NCBI GenBank assembly: GCA_051651625.1
Contig: JBOFSQ010000033.1
Span: 1 to 64,000, forward strand
DNA from: JBOFSQ01 sp051651625
Lineage (GTDB): Bacteria; Planctomycetota; Planctomycetia; Pirellulales; Thermoguttaceae
Direction of reading: 5' to 3'
DNA length: 64,000 nucleotides
Position 1 is the first letter of the stretch; each line of letters opens with the position of its first letter. The translations under genes were made by a program, and so were the position numbers. Positions 1 through 8,830 of the stretch are shown here, piece by piece. The notes below the pieces were generated by a model. The model did not search any database. It was not told the origin of the DNA and saw only the letters and a list, made by a program, of their open reading frames with translations.

Positions 1-180
1 TTAGCCGTGGGTGAGCGGTATTCCGCGAACCCACGGTCAGCGAACCCCAAAAATCCGTAGCCCCAACAGGGCGAAAGAGACGAAGTAGAACAGATTCTTG
101 CGCCCCGTTGGGGCTTGCTGGATTTTAGGCTTCCGTACCTAAGCTCTTGCTGCCCCGTTGGGGCAAATGCGCAATGCAAG
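1..180. repeat. Intergenic GC-palindrome repeat region
   Basis: No convincing gene is seen here. The stretch holds several copies of a short palindrome, GCCCCGTTGGGGC or close variants, and a segment of the form CCCCAAAAATC..TAGCCCCA that recurs in the spacer near 17,625. This is most likely a repeat-rich spacer downstream of the glycosyltransferase gene on the minus strand. Confidence 0.6.
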
Positions 181-198
181 TCAGCAGCCAAAACTTTA

Positions 199-1209
199 CT
201 ACACCCAACGGTGACTTTGGTCGCCGCTGCGTTCACCGAATCCGATCCGCTCTTGAACGGTGTAGAGTGGTCGTTCTTTGGTTTCCATGTATGTCTTACC
301 GAGGTACTCACCGATGACGCCGAGCGAGATAAGCTGCATTCCGCCGAGCAGCAGAATTGTGATGATAAGCGTCGGCCAACCGGCGGTTTTCAGTTCGATA
401 AAGAAAGTCTCGTAGACGACGTACATCGCATAGACGATGCCGATGGCCGCGACGAGAAAACCGGAGTAGGTAATCCAGCGTAGCGGTTTGGTCGAGAATG
501 CGGTGATGCCGTCGATTGAGAGTTGTATCAGTTTACGAATCGAAAACTTTGACTGTCCGGCGAATCGTGGGTGCGTAGTGTACGGGACACCACACTGGCG
601 GAAACCGAGCCAGCAGATCAGTGCGCGGAGGAAGCGTGGGCGTTCTTTCATGCGATTCAGGTAATCGACCACTGCGCGGTCGAGGAGCCGAAAATCGGAG
701 ACGCCTTCAGGCATATCGAGATCAGACAAGACGTTGAGCGTTTTGTGAAAGAGCGAAGATGTGAACCGTTTGAAACGGCTTGTCTTCGCGTCGTAAGTTC
801 GCTGGGCGTAGACACTTTCGTAGTGTTCGTCTTGCCAACGCTTCACCAGTTCGGGGATCAGCTCTGGCGGGTGCTGGAGGTCGGCGTCCATGATGATTAC
901 GGCGTCGCCGCGTGCGTGTTCGAGGCCGGCGGAGATGGCGATTTGGTTGCCGAAGTTTTTCGCAAAGTGAACGGCCCGAACACGCTCGTCGTTCGCATTG
1001 AGCGAACGGATGACATCGAGCGACCCGTCGCCGCTGCCATCGTTGACGAAGACAATTTCCCACTTGAGCGGGAGTTTTTCCAGTACATCCTTGACTTCAC
1101 GATAGAACTCGCGTAGCGACGGTTCTTCGTTGAAGACCGGAACGACAATTGAGATCAGTGGCGGTGAAGCGATAGCCATTTCGCCGAAAGAGACCGTGGG
1201 TGATTCCAT
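199..1209 (-). CDS. GtrB/DPM1-like family 2 glycosyltransferase, membrane anchored
   Basis: A 336-residue GT-A glycosyltransferase of family 2. It probably moves a sugar from a nucleotide donor to a polyprenyl-phosphate carrier on the cytoplasmic face of the inner membrane. The N-terminal part has the usual motifs: PVFNEE at the start of the fold, VNDGSGDGS, and the metal-binding DADLQHPPE. Two hydrophobic segments near the C-terminus (around WITYSGFLVAAIG and LIITILLLGGMQLISLG) match the GtrB/ArnC/DPM1 layout, followed by the typical GEYLGKTYMETKERP tail. An in-frame extension reaches a TTG at 1374 but does not look like protein; the ATG at 1209 (MESPTV) was chosen, and an ATG at 1179 is an alternative. 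It has no flippase or acceptor-modifying neighbour, so the sugar is unknown. Confidence 0.85.
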   Translation of the reverse strand: MESPTVSFGEMAIASPPLISIVVPVFNEEPSLREFYREVKDVLEKLPLKWEIVFVNDGSGDGSLDVIRSLNANDERVRAVHFAKNFGNQIAISAGLEHARGDAVIIMDADLQHPPELIPELVKRWQDEHYESVYAQRTYDAKTSRFKRFTSSLFHKTLNVLSDLDMPEGVSDFRLLDRAVVDYLNRMKERPRFLRALICWLGFRQCGVPYTTHPRFAGQSKFSIRKLIQLSIDGITAFSTKPLRWITYSGFLVAAIGIVYAMYVVYETFFIELKTAGWPTLIITILLLGGMQLISLGVIGEYLGKTYMETKERPLYTVQERIGFGERSGDQSHRWV

Positions 1210-1543
1210 AGAAGTAATCGACTGCGTGGTGAATCCATTCCCGATAACGACAACAGGGGTTTTCGGAGGCGGGAGTATACCGTCTTTTCCCGCATACGCC
1301 AGATGCCACGCACACCAGACTCGCCACACAGGATTGTAGTAAAGTTTCACATGCAAGTGACGAATCGTCAACAATTTACGACGGTAACCCCCAATGCACC
1401 CCCCTACTGGTTGGAAACGGGGGTAAAAGAGGCGATTTTAGGCGACGCTAGCGACAGACCGAAAAAGCCTAGAAAAACGATACTTGCGGCGTTTTGTGAG
1501 AGAACACAAAAAGACCCACCGCGTAGCTCGCGGCAAATAACAA

Positions 1544-1625
1544 TGCGGGCGAGAGGACTCGAACCTCCACGCTGTTAAGCACCAGATCCTAAGTCTGGCG
1601 TGTCTGCCAATTCCACCACGCCCGC
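1544..1625 (-). tRNA. tRNA-Leu (anticodon UAG)
   Basis: Read on the minus strand, the 82-base sequence begins GCGGGCG and ends CGCCCGC plus discriminator A, giving a perfect 7-bp acceptor stem. The anticodon arm is CCAGA-CTTAGGA-TCTGG, so the anticodon is UAG (codon CUA). A long variable arm and the T-arm GGTTCGAGTCC are present, as expected for a class II leucine tRNA. The CCA tail is not encoded. Confidence 0.95.
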
Positions 1626-1738
1626 CGGAGTGTTGGTGCGTATTCTATGGAGTTGCGCCCGCGTGACAAGGTGAGGGTGCAAAATCTCCAAACCGTTCAC
1701 GGTCATGCCCGCGTACTCGGCGGGCATCCATCGCTATC

Positions 1739-1970
1739 GTATCCGCAGATTTCACAGATTCACGCAGATTGTTGTTGCATCGTTTACAAGCAGTTCTTTT
1801 TTCTCACACAAAGGCACGAAGGCACAAAGAAGAATTTTAACGCGGAAATCGCGGAAAGACGCGGAAGTTCAGCATTCCGCGTTCTCTCTCCTCTTCGTGC
1901 CTTTGTGCCTTCGTGTGAACAAAAAAGAACTGCCAATAAAGCAAAAAATCTGCGGCATCTGCGGATTAAA
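1739..1970. repeat. R4 nested palindromic repeat, copy 1
   Basis: A nested inverted repeat. The outer arms are CGCAGATT-type words (around 1741-1770 and 1945-1970). Inside are CAGTTCTTTTTT at 1791 and its complement ending at 1932, then CACAAAGGCACGAAGG and its complement, with a GCGGAA-rich centre. It lies between tRNA-Leu and the R3 element. The short ORFs crossing it are simple readings of the repeat and were not accepted. Related copies lie near 9.8-10.1, 19.7, 53.4 and 60.9 kb. Confidence 0.75.
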
Positions 1971-1998
1971 AATGAACGGTGTTTCGATAACTTTGCTC

Positions 1999-2148
1999 TA
2001 GTGCTTTGGAAAATTGAAGTTTTTGGATTGTCTTTTTTTAACCACGGAGACACGGAGGGCATGGAGAGGATTTGTCTTCTCTGTGGTCTCCGTGTCTCCG
2101 TGGTTAAATTTCGGAGCAATCCCAAGATTTAACATTCACAAAGCACTA
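1999..2148. mobile_element. R3 MITE-like element, copy 1 (~150 bp, no ORF)
   Basis: This element is bounded by TAGTGCTTTG at its left end and CAAAGCACTA at its right end, an exact 10-bp terminal inverted repeat. A second inverted repeat (AACCACGGAGACACGGAG and complement) forms its centre. Nearly the same sequence occurs in opposite orientation at 60,645-60,785. The TA at each outer edge fits TA target duplication, as in IS630/mariner-type elements. It carries no transposase and would have to be moved in trans. Confidence 0.65.
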
Positions 2149-2241
2149 AGCCCCCGCCGAGTACGCGGCGGTGACGGAATGAAAATCAACCGTGAACGGT
2201 TACAAAATCTCTAAACCGTTCACGGTTCAACGCCAACGAAT

Positions 2242-3147
2242 TCACCGCAGCGACGGAAAATCGAAAACCGTTGGTTTGCTAACGTTGTCGCCGAGTTTGT
2301 GAACGGCGATTTGGAACCCGTCTTCGCGCAGCGTCACTACGGCAAACATCGCTGGGACTGCGGTCTTCATCGTGCCAAGTTTCGCAGACACGTTGAGTGC
2401 GGGGATGTTTATGACATGCATTCCTTCCGAACGAATCTTCATCCAAACGTGTGTATGGCCGTAGATATACGCCTTCACTTGTGGATGTTCGCGGAGAACG
2501 GCGCGGAGCTGTTTGCTATCAATGACGCAGCTCAGCGGAATCGAGTCAATCGGATGATGCGCGAGGAGGATCGCGGGTTTGTCGGGGCGGGCGTTGAGTT
2601 CGGCGGCGAGCCACGCGAGTTGGCGTTGGCCGAGTCGCCCTTGCTCGTTGTCTTCGGGTGAACACACGTCGAGAACGAACCAATTAAAATGTGGCGTCTC
2701 GATCACGTTCACATAACGCTGCTGAATCGTCGGGCAGTCTCGCCAAATTTTGCGTGCGATCAGATGTTTGTTGTCTTCGGGACGAACGGCCCACGGAACG
2801 GCGGCGAAGAAACCGTCGCGGCGGTCGTGGTCACCGAGAGTGGCGTCGAAAACAAAACCTGCCTCGTGAAGTGGTTTCAGTAACGCCATGAATTGCTTGT
2901 AGTCGTCGGCTAGTCCGCGTGACGCCGCGTTGTCGCCGAGCCACAAGACGCCAGCGGGACGCGGCGTGAGTGCAAGAACCGCCACGTCAAAATCTGCAAA
3001 GAGTTGTTCTTTCTCCGCACCCGCCACCGCTCCAACGTGCGGATCAGCCGCTAACACCCAAACATCAGCCGACGACGTGTCGTCCGCAATGAGCACGCCC
3101 GTTGCAAACAACGTCACCAACACAAACCAAAAACTTTTCATGAACAT
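2242..3147 (-). CDS. Secreted calcineurin-like metallophosphoesterase
   Basis: A 301-residue phosphoesterase with an N-terminal signal peptide (FWFVLVTLFATGVLIA), so it acts outside the cytoplasm. The order of metal-ligand motifs is that of the calcineurin-like superfamily: ADPHVG (D-x-H), LGDNAA, LGDHDR (in place of the common GNHD), LAHHPID and YGHTHVW. The ATG at 3147 was chosen because GAGGG lies about 10 bases upstream of it; an in-frame ATG at 3168 starts before that ribosome-binding site. Its substrate cannot be told from sequence. It reads away from three R1 copies and stands alone. Confidence 0.8.
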   Translation of the reverse strand: MFMKSFWFVLVTLFATGVLIADDTSSADVWVLAADPHVGAVAGAEKEQLFADFDVAVLALTPRPAGVLWLGDNAASRGLADDYKQFMALLKPLHEAGFVFDATLGDHDRRDGFFAAVPWAVRPEDNKHLIARKIWRDCPTIQQRYVNVIETPHFNWFVLDVCSPEDNEQGRLGQRQLAWLAAELNARPDKPAILLAHHPIDSIPLSCVIDSKQLRAVLREHPQVKAYIYGHTHVWMKIRSEGMHVINIPALNVSAKLGTMKTAVPAMFAVVTLREDGFQIAVHKLGDNVSKPTVFDFPSLR

Positions 3148-3184
3148 TGTTGAACCCTCGTTTTGCAAACTGATTTGTCTTTGT

Positions 3185-3278
3185 CACTCGCTTACGCTTC
3201 GTGCTCTGATTCGGGGCACTCGCTTACGCTTCGTGTTCTGATTTGGGGCACTCGCTTACGCTTCGTGCTCTGATTTGG
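3185..3278. repeat. R1 repeat, three tandem copies
   Basis: Three head-to-tail copies of a unit containing CACTCGCTTACGCTTCGTG followed by TCTGATT, with a period of about 32-33 bases. They sit directly after the stop codon of the minus-strand BatD/BatE gene and before the phosphoesterase start. Read in the direction of the BatD/BatE gene, the unit is GAGCACGAAGCGTAAGCGAG, the same sense in which R1 follows several other genes in this window. Confidence 0.9.
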
Positions 3279-3284
3279 TCGCTT

Positions 3285-5981
3285 TCAATAACACACAACA
3301 TCGCCTTTGTCGATCCAGACTTCGCGTCCGTCGGCGAGTCGCACGCGGAGCCAGTCGCCGCGTTCTTCGGTGACGACGAATTCTGTACCGACATCAAGAT
3401 CGCTCGCCATCGCACGGTCGTATCGTGCCGCGCCGCCGAGTCGCGGTGTTGTGCTGGTCTCCACGACGCCGTGAAGGTTTGCATCGAACGTCCACCAGTC
3501 GTCGATTGCTGAGGCGGTCATCAAGACGGCAAGACCGAAAACGATCACCGCACATCTCGCGCCCCACCGCGACGACCGAAAGATCGCAAACGCGCCCAAC
3601 AGACTCGCCACAAGTGAGAGCACGGCGGCCAAAGAAAACTTTTCGGGATAGGCGATGATGTCTTGCCAGAAGAATATCGTTGACGTTGCACGCGGCGGGA
3701 GCGATGGTGCAGTCTCACGCGCGGCTGACAAACTCTCTCGCAGCGAACGATCACGCGGCTGATAACGCAACGCCTGTCGATACGCCGCCACCGCGCGGGG
3801 CGCATCGCCAAGCTGCATTCGTGCGTCACCGAGTCGCCGAAATACATCGCCCGAACGCAACCCGTTTGCCACTGCCGATTCGTCGCTCCGCGCCGATTCG
3901 CGGAAGTCGCCGCTGTTCCACGCCGCTTCCGCCGCCGCGAGATTTTTTAACTGCTCCGAACTCGGCACGCGACTGCAACCAAACGCCACTAAACACAAAC
4001 AGACGACAAACACAAGCGTCGTCACCGGCACCGACGTTGACGAAATAGTTGGTGAAATTGAGATCGACTTCGCCAGCGACGCCGCTTCGTTTCGCAGTGT
4101 GGCGATGTCGCAAGAGATGTGCGTCGTGCCAGCGAAACGTGCCGCATCGAGCCGCGCAAGAAAGTCGTCGATTGTACTGCGAACGTCGTCAGACAGGCCA
4201 ATCGTTTTGGCAAGTGCGATGATGTCACTGCGACTTAACGCTTGCTCTGAAGTATTGCAAATGTCGGCGACGAGTCCGGCGAGTGCGGCGTGGATGTCGG
4301 CGGCGTTCGCAGCGTTTGACAGTCGTTTGGCGAATGTGCGGTGGGCGCGGAATCGGCGTCGCCGCACGGGGTCGCGGTCGCTGCGCCGTACCAACCACAG
4401 AACTGTTGTTAACGTCAAAAGTATCAGCGGCGGCGCGACAATCAGTGCTATCGCACGCGGCAAGTTAACTGCGTCGTTGCGAACATCACTGGTTTCAACA
4501 GGGCGTACAAGTTGCGAAGCAGACGCAGGCTGGCTGGCGTTGTTCCCGCCGAACGAGCGAAGTCCACCGCCGCTACCAGCAGCGGCGATTTCGAGCGGAA
4601 TCGCGGCACTGGTTGCCGAGACAAACTCCTCGCGGGTGGTGTCGAACGTAGAAATCGTCATCGACGGAAACTCGATCTGTCCTTCGCGGAGTGGGCGAAT
4701 TGTGGCGACGAACCTGCAACCATCTGCGATAACTTCTTCCGTCGGCGGATAGACGCGGAACAGATCGCCTCTTATCTTGTCGAGTGATGGAGGCTGAACT
4801 TGTGCGGTCGAACCTTCGCCGCGAAGTGTGAGGGTGAGTGTGAGCGGGTCGCCGACGCGGGCCGAACGCGGCTGCACATCGGTCTCAAACGTGAAACGAC
4901 CGAAGGCACCGATGTAGTCGCTGGGGCGTCCTTCGCGCGGAACGTCACGCACCGTCACCGTCACCAGCGGCGAAGCGGCGTAGAGACGTTCGAGACGAAC
5001 ACCTTGCGGCGCACTGGCGTCGTCAACGACGAACGCGCCGCGAACCGTTACAGAGCCGAGCGGAAACTTCCCGACACGGTCGGCGGTGAAGTGTCGCGTG
5101 AGCTGGTAATCCCAGTACGAAAGCGGTTGTCCAGCCGCATCGTTTTCGGTCGTTCGGTGCGACGGCAGAAGAAAACCTTGACGCTGCTGACGCATAAACG
5201 GCGAACCGAAACCGAATGTACTCAAGTCGAGTCCACCGGGGCGAAGGTTGTTAATCGACACGCCGCCACTTCGCGTGAGGAGCGGGGCGAGCAAGTCGTC
5301 GAGCGATTCTTGCGGCACCAATCCGCGTGGCAACAGTTCAGCCTCGCACCACGGAATCGTTAGGTGCGGCAAGTCTTCGTCGTGCCCGATGGTGAGCGGA
5401 TTTTTGTCGGCAAAACTCCCTGACAGCGGCTTCACTCGCATCGACAACGTAACGCCAATCGGTTGCTGCGGATAATATGCGGGCTTGTCGGTCGTCACGG
5501 TGAGACGGACAAAATCTTGTTTGTCGGCGTCTTGAACTTCAATGACGACGTTGCGTTTTGGATCGAACGTCCTGCCAGCAACGACGACGCGCGATAGCGG
5601 AATCGTCTCGCCAACGAGTCCGCGCGGCATTGCGAGTGTGACGGGGCCGGTGCGGAGCGGTGCGAGTGCGTAAGTGAATGCGGCGGTATAGACAGAGCCG
5701 CCGCTACGTTGACCATTGACGATACGAAACGACTGCGTTTCACCGTCGCTGCGACCGAGAAACGCCGCACTGAAATCGGCGGCGGTGTCCCAATCGGGAA
5801 CGGCGTCGGCGGCGACGGGGCGATCACTGCTAATCGTTATGCGGCACGAGATCGACTCGCCAAAATAAATCGACGCGCTATCGAGTTCGAGCGTCATCTC
5901 TGCACCACTGACAACATCAGCAGCACACCAAATCGCACCGGCAACACACAGAAACCAACAATAAACCTGAAGCGTTTTCAT
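3285..5981 (-). CDS. BatD-like protein fused to BatE-like TPR/SH3 module
   Basis: An 898-residue envelope protein. Residues 1-27 are a signal peptide; about 30-490 are Ig-like beta-rich sequence of the BatD (oxygen tolerance) type; a transmembrane helix follows at about 510-532. A second hydrophobic stretch ending in FGC (about 652-671) resembles a lipoprotein or membrane anchor. It is followed by TPR units (about 685-755), two more membrane helices (about 780-825) and a C-terminal SH3-like domain (about 857-898, GDWLRVRLADGREVWI). In Bacteroides the BatD and BatE parts are separate genes beside moxR, a DUF58 gene, batA and batB. None of those is present here, so this looks like an orphan fusion. 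Its exact role in the cell envelope is unknown. Confidence 0.75.
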   Translation of the reverse strand: MKTLQVYCWFLCVAGAIWCAADVVSGAEMTLELDSASIYFGESISCRITISSDRPVAADAVPDWDTAADFSAAFLGRSDGETQSFRIVNGQRSGGSVYTAAFTYALAPLRTGPVTLAMPRGLVGETIPLSRVVVAGRTFDPKRNVVIEVQDADKQDFVRLTVTTDKPAYYPQQPIGVTLSMRVKPLSGSFADKNPLTIGHDEDLPHLTIPWCEAELLPRGLVPQESLDDLLAPLLTRSGGVSINNLRPGGLDLSTFGFGSPFMRQQRQGFLLPSHRTTENDAAGQPLSYWDYQLTRHFTADRVGKFPLGSVTVRGAFVVDDASAPQGVRLERLYAASPLVTVTVRDVPREGRPSDYIGAFGRFTFETDVQPRSARVGDPLTLTLTLRGEGSTAQVQPPSLDKIRGDLFRVYPPTEEVIADGCRFVATIRPLREGQIEFPSMTISTFDTTREEFVSATSAAIPLEIAAAGSGGGLRSFGGNNASQPASASQLVRPVETSDVRNDAVNLPRAIALIVAPPLILLTLTTVLWLVRRSDRDPVRRRRFRAHRTFAKRLSNAANAADIHAALAGLVADICNTSEQALSRSDIIALAKTIGLSDDVRSTIDDFLARLDAARFAGTTHISCDIATLRNEAASLAKSISISPTISSTSVPVTTLVFVVCLCLVAFGCSRVPSSEQLKNLAAAEAAWNSGDFRESARSDESAVANGLRSGDVFRRLGDARMQLGDAPRAVAAYRQALRYQPRDRSLRESLSAARETAPSLPPRATSTIFFWQDIIAYPEKFSLAAVLSLVASLLGAFAIFRSSRWGARCAVIVFGLAVLMTASAIDDWWTFDANLHGVVETSTTPRLGGAARYDRAMASDLDVGTEFVVTEERGDWLRVRLADGREVWIDKGDVVCY

Positions 5982-6053
5982 GGTTGAGTAAAAAAGTTTG
6001 CGGTAAGCGTTACGAATTTTGCAGTGTTAACTTTGCCCCGACGGGGTAATAAG

Positions 6054-6211
6054 AACACGAAGCGTAAGCGAGTGCCCAGAATTGCCAACCCGCGCAAACC
6101 AATGGAAAACGCAAGTCGCGTTCAATAGGACATATAGGCCCTATACGACCTATATGTCCTATTGAACACGCCACACTGCTTCGGGCACTCGCTTACGCTT
6201 CGTGTTCTGAA
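6054..6211. repeat. R1 copies flanking R2 palindrome copy A
   Basis: An R1 copy in plus orientation (GAACACGAAGCGTAAGCGAG) lies near 6054-6079 and an opposite copy near 6186-6211. Between them, 6120-6167 is a nearly perfect palindrome with TTCAATAGGACATATAGG and its complement, the R2 family. The minus-oriented R1 copy follows the GH127 stop codon by about 24 bases. No gene is seen between the BatD/BatE start and the GH127 end. Confidence 0.85.
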
Positions 6212-6234
6212 TAGCAAGCGGACAAATCCGTTCC

Positions 6235-8670
6235 CTACATCGCTGGTTTTGCGTCGCGTGACTCTTGACCGTAATCAATGTTCCAACCCAAAACGCCGCC
6301 CGAAAAGTTTTCTTGCAGGACAACTTCGATGCGAATCCCCGTCGTCTCGACTGGTTCAAAATCGACGTTGTTCCAGCGGTCTTTGGCTGTGGAAAAGTCG
6401 TCGTGCGTCTTGACCGGAACCCAGTCGTCGCCACGCTTGTAGAGAAGCGTCCACGATTTCGGGACGCGACAACCACCGTTCCGCGGCGAGTCGTCGAACC
6501 AGTAAACCGAACTGCGCGACAACTTCTCCGGCTTGTCAAACGTGTACTCAATCCACTCGTTTGAACCAGTCGCAGAACCTTTGTGGTCCCAGAACGTGAA
6601 TCGTTCGCACTCGTGGTCGTCGGAGTTTTTGGGGTTGTTACCTGCTGCGAGAGCGTCAACCGAGTCGCGCGGGCCGCAGAACGACGCCGCCGGTATCGCA
6701 CGCTCCATCAACGTCAGCGGTTCGCCTTCCGTGCCGAGCATTTCCGGCGTGAGTTTGCGATAGAGAATCGGTTCGCCGTTCGCGCTTGTCCAACTCGGAT
6801 CATCGGTTTTCGGTTTGCGTGTGAGTCCCGCTTGGCGAACCCAGACCGACATCTTCCCCGCTTCGCGCGTGTCCCACGCGAAGTACGGAACCGCAGTCAA
6901 CTTGCGTCCGTCGGCGTTGCGCGCAGTCACGACTCCAAGACCGTCGAGAACTTCGCTCCGCCACTCGTACTCAAACTGCGGATTCTCCGCGAGTACGATT
7001 TGATCAACCGGCACTTCGTTGTCACACTGTTCAAAACAGTACACAAGCGGCCCGCGCTGAATCGCTACGCGACCACGGTCGGCCTCGACGAGTGGATTGG
7101 CAACGATGCGAACAACTTCCATCGGGCAGGTGACTTCGGTCGTGAACGTGTGCGTCGTTGGATCAATCGTACCTTTGGCAACGGCGTAGCCGCGCGAATC
7201 GGTCTGCGTCGCCGTCGTCCACGACGGCACGCGGTACTTCAGCACGAAACCGTCCACCGACTTCTCGAACGAGACGCGCACTTTCCACTCGCCGTCCCAC
7301 GGGAAGTTTGTATTCATCGCAATTTTGATCTTGCCAAACTTCGGGTGATCAATCACTGCGTCGCCCGCGACGAATTGATTGATGACGATACCGGCGTCGT
7401 CGATTGCGTACTGATACCCGGGCAGCGACGGGACGAATCGCACGACGTTTGTCGGGCAGCACGCGCAGTCGAAGAACGGTTGGCGGTGATGGTTCCCCGC
7501 CGATGCGAGCGGGTTGACGTAGAAGAAACTCTTGCCGTCCATTCCGATTCCCGAAAGGACGCCGTTGTAAATCGCTCGTTCAACGATGTCGGCGTATTTC
7601 GCGTCGCCGTGCATGAGGTTGAGGCGGTGTGCCCAGAGGACGAGTCCGATGGCGGCGCACGTCTCGCAATATGCAGACTGGTTCGGCAGTTCAAACGCCT
7701 CGCCGAACGCCTCGCCTTCGTGCCGCGCACCGATTCCGCCGGTGATGTACATCTTTTTGTTGACGACATCGTTCCAGAGTTTGTTCATCGCGCTAACAAG
7801 TTGTGCGTCGCCCGTGTACGCCGCGACATCGGCGACGCTGGCGAAGAGGTACATCGCGCGGACGGCGTGTCCCATAATCTCATCTTGTTCGCGGACCGGC
7901 TTGTGGTCTTGCGAATACGCACCTTGCAATTTATCTGTACGAACCGACTGGTCGCCGCGAACGTCAACGAAAAACTTTGCAAGTTCAAGGTGTTCGGGTT
8001 TGCCGGTGAGTTGGTAGAGTTTGATCAGCGCGAGTTCAATTTCTTCGTGTCCGGGGACTTCGACTTTCTTTCCCGTTTCGCGTCCGAACGTTTCGCGGAT
8101 GTGAACGAGAAACTTTTCGGCAACGTCAAGGAGCTTGCGATCTCCGGTCGCTTGGAAGTACGCGACGGCGGCTTCAATCATGTGCCCCGCGCAGTAGAGT
8201 TCGTGCATGACGCGAGTGTTTGTCCATTTATTGTCTGGCTCGGCGAGTTCGTAATAGGTGTTGATGTAACCGTTCGGCTGCTGCGCGGCGGCGATCCACG
8301 CGATGACATCATCGGCGCGTTTTTTGAGTTCGGGATCGGGGTGGTCGGCGAGTGAGTACGCCGTTCCTTCGAGGAGTTTGTAAACATCGGAGTCGTTGAA
8401 GAAGATGCCTTGAAACTTCCCGTCCATTAGTTTTGCGGCTTTGGCGAAGTTTGTGAAGCGTCCGGTGTCTTCGCACCATTTGTAGTTGTGCGGAATCGAG
8501 ATGTCGCGGTTTGTCTTGAGACGCGGCGACCAAAATGCGTCGTCAAACTTGACGCTGGTAAACGGCACACTTCGTAACGCAAGATTTTTGGGTGCGGTGT
8601 TGTCGGCGGCGAAAACTGCTGCGGCGAACGTGGCGGCAACGACAAGTGTGAGAGAGAGAAGGCGTTTCAT
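6235..8670 (-). CDS. Glycoside hydrolase family 127 (beta-L-arabinofuranosidase type), secreted
   Basis: An 811-residue secreted glycosidase (signal peptide MKRLLSLTLVVAATFAAAVFA) of family GH127, formerly DUF1680, expected to release beta-L-arabinofuranose from plant or microbial glycans. The family's zinc-thiolate site is visible: E336 and C338 in YCETC, and C404/C405 in DCACCPTN. These match Glu338, Cys340, Cys417 and Cys418 of Bifidobacterium HypBA1, where Cys417 is the nucleophile. The last ~200 residues form a beta-rich domain with GGCRVPKSW and YKRGDDW, probably carbohydrate binding (F5/8 C-like). The ATG at 8670 has AGGAA upstream; an in-frame upstream start at 8721 would put the signal peptide inside the protein. 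No transporter or other CAZyme lies beside it. Confidence 0.9.
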   Translation of the reverse strand: MKRLLSLTLVVAATFAAAVFAADNTAPKNLALRSVPFTSVKFDDAFWSPRLKTNRDISIPHNYKWCEDTGRFTNFAKAAKLMDGKFQGIFFNDSDVYKLLEGTAYSLADHPDPELKKRADDVIAWIAAAQQPNGYINTYYELAEPDNKWTNTRVMHELYCAGHMIEAAVAYFQATGDRKLLDVAEKFLVHIRETFGRETGKKVEVPGHEEIELALIKLYQLTGKPEHLELAKFFVDVRGDQSVRTDKLQGAYSQDHKPVREQDEIMGHAVRAMYLFASVADVAAYTGDAQLVSAMNKLWNDVVNKKMYITGGIGARHEGEAFGEAFELPNQSAYCETCAAIGLVLWAHRLNLMHGDAKYADIVERAIYNGVLSGIGMDGKSFFYVNPLASAGNHHRQPFFDCACCPTNVVRFVPSLPGYQYAIDDAGIVINQFVAGDAVIDHPKFGKIKIAMNTNFPWDGEWKVRVSFEKSVDGFVLKYRVPSWTTATQTDSRGYAVAKGTIDPTTHTFTTEVTCPMEVVRIVANPLVEADRGRVAIQRGPLVYCFEQCDNEVPVDQIVLAENPQFEYEWRSEVLDGLGVVTARNADGRKLTAVPYFAWDTREAGKMSVWVRQAGLTRKPKTDDPSWTSANGEPILYRKLTPEMLGTEGEPLTLMERAIPAASFCGPRDSVDALAAGNNPKNSDDHECERFTFWDHKGSATGSNEWIEYTFDKPEKLSRSSVYWFDDSPRNGGCRVPKSWTLLYKRGDDWVPVKTHDDFSTAKDRWNNVDFEPVETTGIRIEVVLQENFSGGVLGWNIDYGQESRDAKPAM

Positions 8671-8716
8671 TGTGGTGGTTCCTGTGGATGGACTGAATGG
8701 TTGAAAGTTGGGAATT

Positions 8717-8830
8717 GACAATATGGACTATGTGGACGTAATGGACAAGCACAGCGTCCACACAAGTCCATATTGTCCACAATCACTCGCTTCCCGCTCC
8801 GATTGGGCACTCGCTTACGCTTCGTGTTCT
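8717..8830. repeat. R7 hairpin repeat followed by an R1 copy
   Basis: 8717-8781 is an imperfect inverted repeat built on GACAATATGGACT and AGTCCATATTGTC with ACAGCGTCCA at the centre. A relative occurs at 51,453-51,504. It is followed at 8808-8830 by an R1 copy that abuts the TAA stop codon of the agmatinase-family gene. No gene is present between 8671 and 8829. Confidence 0.8.

Noticed and set aside
1303..2214. Several small ORFs of 65-160 codons
   Set aside because: They translate tRNA-Leu and the R4 and R3 repeats; they overlap in both strands and show no protein-like pattern.
3185..3278. Possible CRISPR-like array
   Set aside because: Period of about 32 bases is the R1 unit plus a few bases; there are no variable spacers.
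6583..8355. A 590-codon ORF on the plus strand
   Set aside because: It is antisense to the GH127 gene, which has a signal peptide, active-site motifs and ribosome-binding site; the reverse frame is open by base-composition bias.
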